From assembly GCA_002633005.1 (NCBI GenBank), contig NMRA01000003.1:970492-1032491 (forward strand): a DNA stretch of 62,000 nt. Direction: 5' to 3'. Source of the DNA: Phoronis australis (Eukaryota > Phoronida > Phoronidae). Each line of letters opens with the position of its first letter. The stretch's first letter is position 1. The notes beneath the pieces were generated by a model that saw only the letters and a program-made list of their open reading frames with translations, was not told where the DNA came from and did not search any database. The position numbers and the translations under genes were made by a program. Of this stretch, positions 1 to 13,800 are shown in pieces.

Positions 1-41
1 AAAATGGAACCTGAGTGACGATGAAAAAACAGAAGCTGCTG
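1..41 (+). CDS. Possible upstream coding exon of the LITAF-like gene (partial)
   Basis: The window opens in what looks like the 3' end of an exon, followed by a good donor (GTAAGA at 42). One frame is open and reads KWNLSDDEKTEAAG, ending in phase 1. The next exon I recognise starts at 1819, and in phase 1 it continues this frame without a stop through the Met at 1824, giving ...[15 protein letters not shown]. That fits an N-terminal extension of the LITAF-like protein. It could equally be a 5'UTR exon or the end of an unrelated gene; a second reading contains two short upstream ORFs. The fit rests on phase compatibility only. Confidence 0.33.
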
Positions 42-340
42 GTAAGATGTGAATTTTAATCGAAGCCTTAGTGAATCACTCAGAAACTCATTAATTCTCT
101 CTTTGTCAAACCTTAACTTAAGACAATTTCCAAAGCAATCCCGTCATTATTGCCAACACGAAAAACGGATTTGGTCTTTTGGGCATTTGATGACTATTTT
201 AAATACAAAAAATTTGTTAAGAACCGATTGCACAAAATATAAAACGTGTAATAAGCATTACAAAAAGAAGTAGGTTTCGCGCGCAAACGCTGTGGACCAT
301 AAACAAGTAGGTCTCTTAGTTTTAGGTTAGTAGTGATATC

Positions 341-660
341 GTGGTGGTGTAGTGGTAAAGCACGCGCGTTCTATCAGCCAGGTCGTGAGTTCGAATCGGT
401 GGAATTCGCAGTTTTTCCTGTGTGACACCCCCCTCCCGACCTCCCCCCATTCGGTGCTATGTGCATCTACAATCGTGGTTTGTGCAAAGGCTTACGGCCG
501 GACAAAATGTTGGGCCTCCCCTTGTGATATCCTAGATCCGCTACTGCTCACTCACTGTACTCACTGCATTGCACAATGTAATGGTTCTTGTAGATTGAAT
601 TTGAGGTTTTGCTGCTTAACTGTAACTGTGTTTACTTTTACTTGTGATATTATATTCTAA
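341..660 (+). repeat. tRNA-derived SINE-like element
   Basis: A pol III type-2 promoter is visible: an A box-like TGGTGTAGTGG near 346 and a B box-like GAGTTCGAATC near 388, spaced as in a tRNA. The flanking sequence does not fold into a mature tRNA acceptor stem, and several hundred bases of unrelated body follow (C-rich near 425-450). This is the usual head of a tRNA-derived SINE. The right boundary is approximate and no target-site duplication was identified. It lies upstream of, or in an early intron of, the LITAF-like gene. Confidence 0.5.
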
Positions 661-1364
661 AAATAGTTAAAAAATTAATTGTATGTCAATTTGAGGTTTT
701 TCTCTGCTGACAGTGAAACTGCTTTACCGCGTAGTAATCTTTTGCCATGGTGACGATTCTCCAATATGCCGGGCTGGCCCAAACTGAATTTGAAAGATCT
801 CGGCCAAAATGTCATCCATATTAGTGGGAAAAAATGCTCGTGTTTAGATTTTTGTGGGGAATGTAATTCTTAAACTTTTACATGTCGTTAAAAAGGATGA
901 AAATGTAAACGCTCAAGTCATATTTCTTCAGGCAGCTCTTATCATCAAACTAGCGGCTTCACGGGCAATAAAATGATATTGGCTGGTTTTCTGTTGATAC
1001 CAGACTGTCTGGAGTTGCCCCATATGGATGACTTTGGACGGTTTCTCAACTATTTAGCATTATGGTAGCCTCAAACTTTGAGTTAAAGCATCTTCAAGTA
1101 ATTTCCAGTTGTTTTCTGCATTTGTGTGTTAAAAATTATCAATAATAAAATGTAACTTGTATTATATCGACTTTGTTATTTGATTCTTATCCGTAAAACT
1201 CGTGCAACTTGTCTGTGGGCAAATTTCAACACAGTCTATATTCTGAACACGTTGTTATCTCCATGAATATTTGGTTATTCGATAGTGTCTCCAAAAATAT
1301 TTTCAGAAATGAAAAACAAAAATATTATTTCAACTTTCAAGTACCATTGTTGATTAATTTGTTG

Positions 1365-1510
1365 TGACATGTACGCAACCTCATGGAAGAAGAACAGTTG
1401 ATGGAAGAATAGTGGAAGAAAGAAACTGGCCAATAGGTGACGCAATATTTCGTGGCGCCAAATGCCGACGCAAAAGATTACACCACAACTTTAGTAGCAG
1501 AATAATGTAG
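1365..1510 (+). repeat. Dispersed repeat, shorter copy of a segment at 12055-12220
   Basis: Beginning with ACATGTACGCAACCT, this stretch aligns with 12055-12220: the same GAAGAAACTGG block, then a GGTGACG(C/T)AAT block, GCCGAC, and CACAA(C/T)TTTAG(T/C)AGCA. The two copies have the same orientation. The rest of the longer copy (from about 11600) is absent here, so this is a fragment. Element class is unknown and no ORF is involved. Confidence 0.6.
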
Positions 1511-1823
1511 AACACCAATGCTTCATTATTTTTCTAAAATTCTCAAATGGTAAAACAACATATCGTTGTGGAGGATGGGCAGAAAACACAAGACTGACTG
1601 GCCTTATATCCGAAGAAACGATGTGATTCATTATAGGCCCAAGTTTAATATTTGGGAAAATTGCATTATAATTAATATTCTATAGAAATGCATTATTTCA
1701 CTTTTAAGCCCCATGGGCATTTATGCAGGGATTCATGGTAATTTCATCTCGGCCGTATTGTTTGAAAAGCACCAGTCAATTGTATGTGCGGATTTACAGT
1801 ATATTTTTGTTGTTCCAGGAATA

Positions 1824-4800
1824 ATGTCTGCAGCACCCCCACCCTATCCAGGGCCGCATGATGAGAAGGGTGCACCTCCACCAGCAGGTAATATGTCATA
1901 TGCAACATGCTGCGACTAGTTTGTTCATTAAAACTTTTTTTTCAGACAACACAGCTGTCTCTTGTCACTACTTGAATATTTTCATATTTCAATAATTTCT
2001 CCATTGTTGCCTCATTGAAAACATGGGAAATGACAAATGGTTCGGTGTACGAAAAAGTTAAAATGAAAAAGCACCAAAGCCTTATGGAAATCTGGTGTAG
2101 GATTTCTTAAGATTTGTAATAAAGTTATTTTTAATTCAGGATTAATGTTGTGTGAGGCCACAATTGTTGCACGTGTATAATGTTGCATGAAGCCACAATT
2201 GTTGCATGTGTATAATGTTGTGTGAGGCCACAATTGTTGCACGTGTATAATGTTGCATGAAGCCACAATTGTTGCATGTGTATAATGTTGTGTGAGGCAA
2301 CAATTGTTGCTTTTGTATAATGCACAGGCGCTTGGGTTTATCGCAAATGAAGTCACTCAATAATATATATAAGAAAACATTAAGGTTGGACACTTAAACT
2401 TTGCCAAGCCGAGGCTCCCAACTTCAACTGTCCAAAATCCAAATAAAATCTGCGTGCACCTCCCTCAGTCTGATGTTGCATAAACCTTCGAAGCCTTATC
2501 GTTCCTAGATCCCATTAACTGTCTTCGTAAGTGGTGAATTGGCGATGGAATTTCCAAAACAATCTCAAAACTCTGAATTCAAGGACATGAAATAGTAAAC
2601 ATGGCGGATTTCAGTTGTGCTTCAACTTGTAGTACGCCTGTCGTAGGTGAAACTTGGAGTTTGAGCAAGCAACCTATATTTCAAATTCAATAATTCTAAT
2701 CCAAAACTCAACTAATTGAGAATGTTAAAGTTAGTATTTTAATGATTATTTGTAACTTTATTCCACTGACAGCTCATTTTAGCCCTTAACTTAGAATTTT
2801 ATTACATAAACTGGCGTATCTTGTTTCTCATCTTGACATCACGCACTTTTTTGATTGAAGCACAACACACACTCTGCCAGGAAACGCAGTCCGTGCAAGT
2901 ATTACAATGCGCGTGGCCGACGAGTTAACTCAATGGTTTTGGCCAAAAGTAAAATCTTCATAAGAAATCACAGTACACAAAAAACTTCGCATATCAATAC
3001 AGTATCAGGATAATTTATATTTGACACAAATATGTGAGTAATTACATTTATTTGGCAATAAAGTGCTCTCTGCTTCTCACGATCAATTAGTCGAGGGATT
3101 GACGATGAAAGCCGCGCGAAATTAGACTTTCGGATTTAGCTCGAGAGCGTCCGTCAAAAACCCGGATGTGCGACGACCGTCTGCCATGACATCACGGAAT
3201 CACTTCCTTGAATTTGTGATTTTGGCATTCTTTTGGCATTTTTGTCGCCAAATCACCACTCGAAGGCAATTTGAAGAGATCGAATGAAAGAAAGTATTCT
3301 AAGAGTTGTCCGATGCTAGTTTCGTGGAGTTCCATGCACATTTGAGTAGAAAATTCTGAACAAACAGATTTCGAGTATCCAACCTTTATGTTTTCTTATG
3401 TATATTATTGAGTGACGTCATTTGCGATAAACCCAAGCGCCTGTGGTATAATGTGTGAGGCCACAATTGTTGCATGTGTATAATTTTTGTGGTGAAATTA
3501 CTAACTTGAAAAATTTAATTGCATTCTACTGGAAAACTTTTGGAAGTAGGAAAACTGAAACACTAGTAGAGGTCACTCTGAACTGGATGTATCAAAATTT
3601 TGAAAAGAAATACACGCAGTGTTTTACATGAATGTGATAGAATTATCTTGCATTAGAAAGATCTGATAACTAAATGTAAAGTAGTTTATGGTGGTGGTTT
3701 CATTTAAGGAACTAAGAGTATGTCATGTTTATAACCTGTGTGTCGTCTGCCTTGAAGTACTTAGGTTTCCTGTACTCATAAAAGGTTTTTGTGTGGAGTA
3801 ATATTTTGAGGGGCACGTGAAGTAGACAGTTGATATGTAATTGGACTCATGAGTTAATTCTGTGTCTAGATGTTAACTTTAACCTGGCTCATTGTAATGC
3901 TGCTCTGGATCTCTGTCATTGTTATTTTATTATGCAATCCTTTTTAGAAACTTTCCAGGTGCCATATATTCTATTGAAACCCCTCTGTGTTCGTACACTA
4001 TTGTGAGGAATGATTGAATTGTGATATGTGATATTTGTCTTTGCTTTGACAAGGCTTTGAATCCTTTGCTAGTTGTGTTGTGTTTGTGCCCTGTCAGATA
4101 TATGTAAACAACATGTGACCATGGTGATATCTGCTTCAGGTTATGCAGCGCCACCACCTGGTCAGCAGCAAGGTTACCCTCCTCAGCCAGGTACGTTCAA
4201 ACATTACAGCAGTTGTGTAACAGTGGCTGAGTACTGTTAACTTCAATGAAGGCTTCGCGGTTCTGTAGTGACAATGCGTTGTTGAAGGCGGGTTAACTTG
4301 CGGTCTCTTTTCACTCTGCAGCTGTTCTCTTACCATGTCAGTAGTAGATAAAGAATTGATAATTGTCAACCTACCTGGGGACTTCATTTCACATTTTGTT
4401 TTGTAGGTTTACTCTTCTTTGTCAACCCGTAAAAAATATGCTGATGTTTCCTGAATCCTCATTAAGAGAAAACTCTGAAATCATGCCTTATTATGTCATA
4501 TGGTCATTCATAATCTCGTGCCAACGTTTGTACTATGAACACAAATTTGTAACTTCGTGTTAAAACTATGTGCTTCTGCAGTCTGCTCTTAAAAGTTTAT
4601 TTACCCTCAGACAACGGAAATATCAGCCATCAAAGCTCCATTTTGAAACACCGTTGCAAGTCTTGATTTTTGTCCACTGTTATTTGAAGGTAAATAAAAA
4701 AGCTGAGAAACTTCTCCTTCTGCCATATGACATATAATAAGTATGTAAATGATCCCACCTTTTGGCGTGAAATTGATGTTAGAAACTCCCCAAGGCTTCA

Positions 4801-7800
4801 TAATTCAAAAGGTCTGAAAAGGACGAATATAGATTTTCCGAGAACATAAAGTCAATTCAAGTCATTCCACGTGATTAGTATATTTGACACTTGAATAATG
4901 TGCTTAAAAATGGTAAGGTTAGCAATGAAAAATAACTAGGTATTTACATGCAATGTGAATATTGCACATTTGAAAGAAATTGCCACAAATATTGACCATT
5001 ACCATTTGCCTAAAAATTCTGATGAGTACAGACCTTGTTCCACCCTCTTTAGCTACCACTTGAATAATACCAAGCTTTCAAATATGGTGCCTGGGTACAT
5101 GAAACCAGGTATTCTGATTGGGAGAGTGTCCCATCTTTAGGGCTCAGTCAATTAAGCTGTTGCTGTATGTTGAAAGCATGAACTATTCATCATTGGATTG
5201 GAAAAACAATGAACAATAACATAGTGGAAGCGTTTGCAAATGTTTGTGTGTGTGATGTTTTTATATTTGCGTCAAACTTTTGTCAACATATTGTTTCGCT
5301 TCATCTTGATACCACACTTGTTCTGAGATGACGCAAGTGTAAGCTTGGACTTTACTGCAATACCTGTTAATCAATCCTTGTATTGAGTGAAAACGATGTT
5401 TTCAATTTATGAACACGAGTTCCCTGTGGAAATCCTCTTTTTAAAATTATACAAATTTACAAATGAGTGGTTGCAAGCGTTAGCTTGATCTCAGGGTTGG
5501 TTACGTGAATTTAAGTGTCACATCTGCAAGTTCACACGCGGTACTCCAGATGAATAACAGGCTCGGTAGCAGTGATTTTAGATACGTTAATGAAAATTTC
5601 AGAGCCTTTTATTGACTTTCTTTCCATACTAGAAAAGTATCGATTTAAAAAGTATCGAGTAAGAATCCAACTTTATTTACCAGGTTATGTTTGTGGTGTT
5701 ACACAGCCATCAGCCAACACCAAGGTTTCGTTGGACCTTGTTGACAACTGACAAGTCTGTGCATTTGACCAAATATTTACAAATTATAGAAATTAAATAT
5801 CATGTAGAAGTAGAATGCCCCCAATGTAAGGTTGATTGGTAAATAACTTCCGGGTAGTAACCCTTACAGTTATTCCCCCATGGAGATAAGGAAAGTTGCG
5901 GAGAAAATATAGTGAGTATGCTGCGATGTTATTTAGAAAGCACATGACTTTTGTGGTTTGACCCACCACTATGGATAGGGATGACTGACATTTGAGGTTG
6001 AATATTCTCATTGTTGTGTGTTTTGTAGAGTTGATTGCTCAATATGTGGCATGAAAAGGTTATTGCATGCCCTTGGAAGTCATTTCCAGTATCCAGATCC
6101 CCTGTGGGATTTGGCCCCCTACATAACCTTAAACTGTAGTTATGAGAAAATTTCATTACACAACTATTTCTGGGATTTGACTATCCAAAGTTAGCCAAAT
6201 TTGGAATCTTTTGGGTGTACTCAGACAACCCAAAGAAATACAATATTGTATTTTAAGCAAATTACCCCTGGCACTAGTGCTCCAGCCGTGCTAGCTTCCT
6301 AGCCTTATGTCTACAGCGTGCACAGGGCCGTGTGTGGAAGAAACCCATTCAATAAAGTGATACTGATAAAATATCCAAAATGAAAGCTGCAAGAATGGCA
6401 GACAACACTCACAAAGATCAATAAGTTCGAGTTCTTGTATTAAGTGAAATATTGCATCTCCATAACTGCACAAAGCCAATGATATTGCAAGAGGCCAAAT
6501 CCAAAGACACACTAGCAATTCGACGGAAATATATCCAGAATTAAGAGATATGAAAGGTACATTTCCATTAAATATGCATGATGTGGAGGGAAGTCAATAT
6601 TAGACCATGAAAGGCATTTCAGAAACTAGACTTGTTTCCAGTAATAATCGTAAAATAATAGTGAGAATGAACACCAGTAACAATGCTCTATGTTTAAAAA
6701 AAAGAGCATTTCATTAAAATTATGCTTTTTAATGAAAGCAAACCACAGAATTAACAGTGAATAATACAGTATCTCCTCCAGACTGTGACCTAAAAGTGAT
6801 TAAATATCAGAACCATTCGTAATTTAGAAGTTCCAGCAATTGCAATCTCGTGGTGTCAGTACTGTGAAGTCAGCCATAAGACTCAGTGTTTGTATTTCAA
6901 GTAAGATTAGATATTAATGCGATGTGTAGTAGCAACGAATGCTGTTTTTGCTCCTTAGTTACAGACACCCTATGCAGGACTGAGGTAGCAAGCACACGAG
7001 TTGATGTGTGTTCGCTTCTATTTTCACGGCACTCTCGGAAACTGTGTCAAGTCAGAAGTTGAACACTAAGTATTTTTCACACGTACAGGTTCATAGTTAT
7101 GCGAAAGTAAACACAAATCAAAATTTACCTATGCTTTGGAGTTTCCATTTCTTTAGTTCTTTCATCCTGTCTAGGTAGATTTGTTTTAATGTAATAACGC
7201 CTCCCCCATTTGAACTGTGTCACAGCAAACTCTACTTGCAGAGCATTTTATTCTCGAGCATCATGCACCTCTCCAGTTTTGCTACATTGGGAACACTTAA
7301 TTTCAATGTCATTAGAATTATTGGCAGGGGTCACTGCCTGCATTTGCCAACAGCGGGCAATGACTGGTTACCATTTGTTAACATTTTGCTCTCGTAATTA
7401 TGATTTAGGCAGTATAAGCATTCTGTTTCAATTTATCCATGTATATGTTGGATTCTTTACATTAAAAATCACTGATCGTTTAGTATACGCAAACCGAGTT
7501 CCCGCCACGCCATACTGCCTTTGTTTGGATCAGCTATTAGTCTGCGCAAGTCAAATTTTTCAATATGTCATTTCGTAGTACATCGTCATCATGCCAACAT
7601 GGCAACTGTTGGCTGCCTTGTGAAGTTGATGTTCTTTTCTCCATATGGGGAGAGGTTGAGGTCTTTGCTGTTGTTGATGGCAAGCAGGTTAACCAGAGTT
7701 AACACCGAAGCTTTGGTAGTAACAAAGTAAAACTATGGAAACAGGCTTCAAACTTTCTTTTATATATACAGGTCTTGTCCAACCTGTAGTTACACGGTTC

Positions 7801-10800
7801 AGGTAAGAACTTGTTAAGCATGCTCTTAACTATGCTAATGTATAACATGAACTAAATGGCAAATGCTATTTGAACATCATCTACGCTAAACAAAGTGTAG
7901 TTGTATTCACAGACAATATGTGAAAACAAGAAATTCTGCAAATAGGTGACCTTTGCACAAGTGACCTACCTCGGGGGCTCACATAGCCCGCATCATGCAG
8001 TGTTATTGCCCTTCACCATGTCACGATACTTACTGGTTACGGTTGAGTGATTAACAGTCTGTGGATCTTTTTCGACACACAACTCGTTCTTAAAAACATT
8101 TGGCAACCCTCTTCATACTCACATCGTCGCTGTATGTTGTGTGAGAATTATCGCGCAAGTTCCACATTAAACTTAGTGTTACATTTTTCAATTTCATGAC
8201 GTTTTTTCCTGTATTCTCCAATATGTCAAACTTATTAAGTAAAACATTTTTTGCATACCAGAGAAATATTGACAGTTGTTTAAGAAAGACAGCTTTACCC
8301 AAATTTTCAAACATTTTCATAAAGATCGCATTGATTGCAATTTAAAAAATATCAAGCATTGAGAAGATGTTGAAATGTAAAGAACTTCTGGACAGAGTTC
8401 AGTAACGCTAGGACGTACGCTAGCATGTATGCTAGGACCTACACTAGGATTTCCTAAAGTCTAGCTCCAAAATCATGTTCTCATTTAAAATACACAGCAA
8501 TATCTCACGTAATCTCGGGAAGTCATGTTTTTTAGCAAGTTCCCAGAGTAAGTGAACTCTACTGGCTGAAATGATGTCTTGCTTGGATGCTGCAGCTCTT
8601 AAAAGTGCGTTAGGCTGGGTTGTCTGTAACACAGTCATTTTCTTGCTTATTTGTCTGTTCAAACATAACCAGTCCATGTTACTTATATCGTGTACTTCAA
8701 CTGCATTGAGGTGTTTTTAACAAGTATTGTTCAACGCGCTCGCCTTTAATAACTGCGTGTAGCTACCCCCGTTTGAACAGTGGCAAATTGCTTGCATTTT
8801 GGAATACCCAACATTACCACTATCTAAATAACATATGAGCTTCAGAATAGGACCATCTCCTATCTTTGAAAATATGACCGTGTTGTAATAAACAAACTTA
8901 AGCTTACCATTTATCTAAATTTTCACTCAAATTCACTAAGCTCAACTTGTTACTCAGCCACGGCAGACTCAGGATCAAGTCCCACCAGTCCTGTAGACAC
9001 TGATGCTGATGGAGCAAGTGAACATGAAGTAGCTTCGCACATCAGGCAAATCGGCCGGTTTGAAAGCGCTTGAGATCCTCAAAAAATTGGACATATCCTC
9101 CATTTTTGGTTATTGTTAACCTGATAAATATTGCTTATGTCGTCACAGGCTCTATTGGTAGAATTGAGTGATTCAGCCTTATAGAAGAACGTCAACCATA
9201 GCACAAGTAATGATAAATAACAAACATATATGCAGAGTCAGCTAGTGGCAATTTTATTGTTCTTTGCATTTGCCTTGGTATCTACCAAGTTCCTTGATGG
9301 ATATTCGTGAAATTTGGCAAATTACTGTCAGTACACAACAACGCCGGCTTCCGATTTAACCTATGTTGCACCTCCTGTTGGCCTGTATATTGTTTTTGTG
9401 TCCTTCGTCGCTTGGCTCCCTATCTTCCAAACATCTTGAAGAGTCATGATGAAAGTTGGGAGCCGTGTTTACTGTGGAGAGCATTTCTAACTTGCTTTGC
9501 ATCCTTAGAGGGAANGTTGTTAATAAGTTTACCTACTCCTAGGAACCAATAAGAGTACTGGGTCCTAGAGTTTACTAATGGTGTTGCATCAATGGGTTGT
9601 ATACAGTATACATGGTTGGTGCAGGTCAAGGCTTATGCTTCCTCCTTGGAGGTCATACACTAATCTTGTGCAATGGGTAAAACCAATGTCATGTGAAAGG
9701 GCTTTGCCTGACCCCTTCTCTTGTTATCCACTGCAGTCTGTGACCTCTGTGATTCATGAGCGATAAAATTTATGGGTGGATACTACACTAAGCATTTTTT
9801 ATCACAAGTGGTATTTTTTAATTTCATATACTTATTAAACTGCTCTTTCTTTTTTGGTATTTGCCAGTTTTAAACTGTTCTATTTCTTTTTGTTTATTTC
9901 CATTTGATACATGGTTTATTTATTTATTATTTAAATATATGAATATCTCCATATCATCTTCATTTGCATGTTTTTGTTATTATTATTAATTATTTTACTT
10001 GTTCTGCATTTCATTTCACTTTCTTATTGTTTGTACTGTTTTGTAAAATGTCTGCTTAGATCAAAATGTACAATTCCTTAACCAATTGAAAGCACTCTGA
10101 GGTTTAAAGAATGTTACCAGCTCTTCTGATCTTGATTTGTTAGGTAATAAACCAGCAACTTAAGTCGGAAGCAATGCAAACCCGGTCCATTTTCGAGTTC
10201 GCAGTTTTGAGGTTGGTCAAACCCAATAAACTCTGAAACGTTTTCGACTCGCTGATGGTTTTGATGTTCTTGTTGTTTACAGGTATAGAATCCTAGGAGG
10301 AATACAATAATTTATGAGAATTTATGAGAGTATCGTAATGGTCTAATTGGATTTTCGTTTCCAGCCATCTAACTGGGGCGAAATGCAGTTATAACAGAGA
10401 AGTACACGATGATTGCCAATTGAGGGGGGTAGACCTTTGTCCACAGAATGTAATCAGTTTATTTGTTTTATGGCGTATTTACAGTATTGTGCCTTTGCTG
10501 ACTTCAGCAGATGCCATCGGACATTCCCCACATACATGTCTGGGATACCGTTGATATTTAGGTTGTACTATAATCAAATTTAGTTTCATTCCCATGTAGA
10601 AAAAGTTACCCGAAGTTTCTGAAATTGATCTCAGCTTGTTTGGCCCAAGGATATTATTGTTTAAGTTTGCCTATATTATATGTGATATTCGAAAGAGTTA
10701 TTGATAAAATATCACTTTAGTGTCACAGCTGTGCAATTTTGTCGGTAATTCCAGAATGAGTGAGTGTGATGAAGTATTGACCGATCAGAGAACCTTAATT

Positions 10801-13800
10801 TATGAGGTTGCAGTTCACATGCCCGGGATTCCACATGAGAAGAAAATGCAAAATAGTATTCAGAGTGTTCTAGCACTAGTTTGTGATATTCGGGACCAGA
10901 TTTTGTAGGTGAAGACTTACTTGATGTTGTAATATTTTTTCGCTGACAAGTGAAAATGCTTTAAAATACTCTAAAAATATTTGTCTCCCCTGGGTAATGT
11001 CTTCCTGGGGCCTGTTTCATGAAAAGTGACTTAAAGACATTTTTAAATACTTAAAAGTATTCAACAACAAATATTTGTCTAAGTTAAGACTAAATTTCCA
11101 GTTAAGACCAGAGACCAAAATTCAAAAAAGACAATTTCAGGAAAACATAGCTGGTTTTTGGTTTTTGTTCTTAAAAGGGAACTATTTTATTCTGAAAAAA
11201 TTCTGGATAGTTTTCTATGAATTGTTGATTAATTTCATAGATAATTCAACAACAAAAATTAAACTTATATTGATTTCTCTAACGAAACTCAAAAAAATTA
11301 CCGGCTTAGAGTGCTGCTTAGTCTCATGACGTATTTGGCGGGGGCAAAATCACTGTCCTGTGTTAGCGTGAAATTTTAGTGTGAAATTTCGGGTCACTAG
11401 GGATACCTGTTTGAGCCGAGGCAACACAAAGTGATACCCAGTCATTGTCATCGTCTGATGAAAATTTGCCGGTGCAACCAGTCTGTATTAACAATTTACA
11501 CTGGTGTGACTGTGCCGTGGGCAATGTGGACTCTAGCCAAAAGTCAGCCAGCTGTCGACCAATACTCAGCTCTGTTAACTTGAAGGGTTGGTAAGTTACC
11601 GACTATAGCTATATGAAGACTATCGTACCGCTGTGTGTTGAGCTCCTTTAACCCCGAATTTTCAGACAGCCGTTGACTACCCGGGTATAGTTGACTCAGT
11701 TATGCTCGTCACCTCGTCGTAAAACTTAGGTTACATCAACATATAAAGCTAACGGACTGGCAGGGGCGCATGCAAAATCTGGTAGTCACCCGACACTCCC
11801 ACTGTTCGTTGCAGCCGTTTTAGAGGAAAACAATCAAATAAACGTCATGTGGTAGCATAATTTGCCACCTGTTGAACAAAGAAGTGTGTCGTCCGTTTCA
11901 AAAACAGCACGCTCGTGACACGGTGCACACACCATTTCCTAAAAATTTGAAACATCTTTCAGGACACGACAGCTTCGCAGCACCAAGGTTGTTCTAAAAT
12001 TCGGTTTGTTGGTATAAAAATACTAAGAACTTGTAACAAAATGAAACAAGTTCCTACAATTTGTTATAACATGTACGCAACCTAGGTACCGTCAGCGACA
12101 AACACTTGATAAAAGAATCGAGGGGGGGGTGGGGAAGAAACTGGAAAAGGTCAGGTGACGTAATCGCAAAAAGCCGACTCAAGAGAACACATCACAATTT
12201 TAGCAGCATGCCGATGAACGATCGCTAACTTTTCCAACACCGGTAAATACAGAAGTTAGTTACTCTAGGAACCTGGTTCCTAGGTTTACTCAAGGATGAG
12301 ATTAGTTTTAATGACATTACCGGTAAGTCAGATTTCATTTGTCCATTTTTTACCTATATCGGCTCTTGAAAACCTGTAGGCCTATATTTAGTATACAGCT
12401 TTGGGCCAAGGCTTGGGTAACCCGGCGATGGTATGCGATGGCCATCCCTTTAGAAGACGCCTTTATCGAAGAGTTTGAGCAACCAGGTGCCATACAAAAA
12501 GGCATAGCGAACCTCTTACAGCACTGTGGCAAACAATAAAAAATAAGGACGATTGATACAATGATAAATTACGATGTAAACTCTTCAAAATATGACATAA
12601 GCAATGAATGTGTAAAGCAGACGATACCCCGCCATTCACGTCACTGACACATCAGCCAATCAGCGATCGCTTTCAGAATTCAGTGTTTTAACCATGAATA
12701 CGAATCGGCTTTTGTTTGGCATGCAAGTCAGGCAAATATGAGTTTTATTTGTATGTTAGAGCCGATTAACTGCAACATTATTTTGACTACAGCCCCCTTT
12801 TAAGTTAGGTAGAATATTGTTGGTTTTTGACATAGGTGAGCATACAAACTATGCTTTTGCCACCTGTTGTGAATTCATGAAACTAAGCGAGGTGGTGTAT
12901 GAGGTACGGTGTTAAGGATAATCTTGGTCTTGAATCTCAAAATGGGAATTATTTACATTTTGGAAACAATTGGGATCTGGTTTAGTGTAATGAGAAGACC
13001 CTGGTGTGTGTAGGTTTGTTGAACTGACTCTACGATGCTTTGCCACTTCTCTTATCGAAAGTAGACGATTTTCAAAATGTCATTGTATGGGGCATTAGAT
13101 TGTAAAATATTGAGAAAAAATATCAACAAAAGTTGTTCCCGAACAGTTCACAATACTGGCAGTTGTAAGTAACACCAAAAATACAATCTTAAGCCTGCTC
13201 TTAAGCAGGCTAACTTTTGAGTCTTAAGTTAGAAGATTTTGGTCTTGAGAAATTTGATGAAATGGGGCTAAGACATCATTTTGGTGAATTAAGACAGAAA
13301 AACTTTCATGAAACGGGGCCGTGGTGTGCCACTGTGAACTCTTAAATGTAGTAATTATGATAATAAAAATGGTGATAATAATAATTATAAGAATAATAGT
13401 ACTAGTAACGATAATAGTCATAATAGTAATAATACCGGTAATAGTAATAATAATAGTAATAATAATAGTAATAATGATCGTAATAATGGTAGCAATAATA
13501 ATATTAATAAGAATAATGAAATTTCTAAGTCTGGTCAGCATGCCATTTGTGGCTACATCATGTGATCTGATGAATGTAAGTCTTTAAAGATTTCTGCTCT
13601 GACCGGGACTCCAACCCGGGACCTTCTGCTAACTGTGCAGACGCTCTAGTCCACTTAGTCATATTGATAATGTTGTTACTCCAGTGTAAATACTCCAGTA
13701 AAGAAAAAGAAACATACAATTTCTTGAAATTGTAGTTTTTAATTTAGACTCAATAAGATGAGCTGAAAATTTGTTTTGTGTTGGTTTTGAGTAAATGTGA

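Noticed and set aside
341-415. Functional tRNA gene
   Set aside because: A and B boxes are present but there is no paired acceptor stem or cloverleaf; better explained as a SINE head.
2012-2393. Antisense ORFs with repeated [15 protein letters not shown] units
   Set aside because: Created by the 35-bp minisatellite, whose unit length shifts frame so that repeats appear in several frames; not a gene.
5020-5110. CTGATGAG followed by GAAAC as a hammerhead ribozyme
   Set aside because: The distance between the two core words and the lack of a closing stem II do not fit a hammerhead fold.
7210-7578. 122-codon ORF in the LITAF intron
   Set aside because: No domain, no splice context, composition like the surrounding intron; ORFs of this length occur by chance here.
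13224-13587. Ile-rich ORFs on both strands
   Set aside because: Translation of the TAA/TAG microsatellite plus the end of a SINE.
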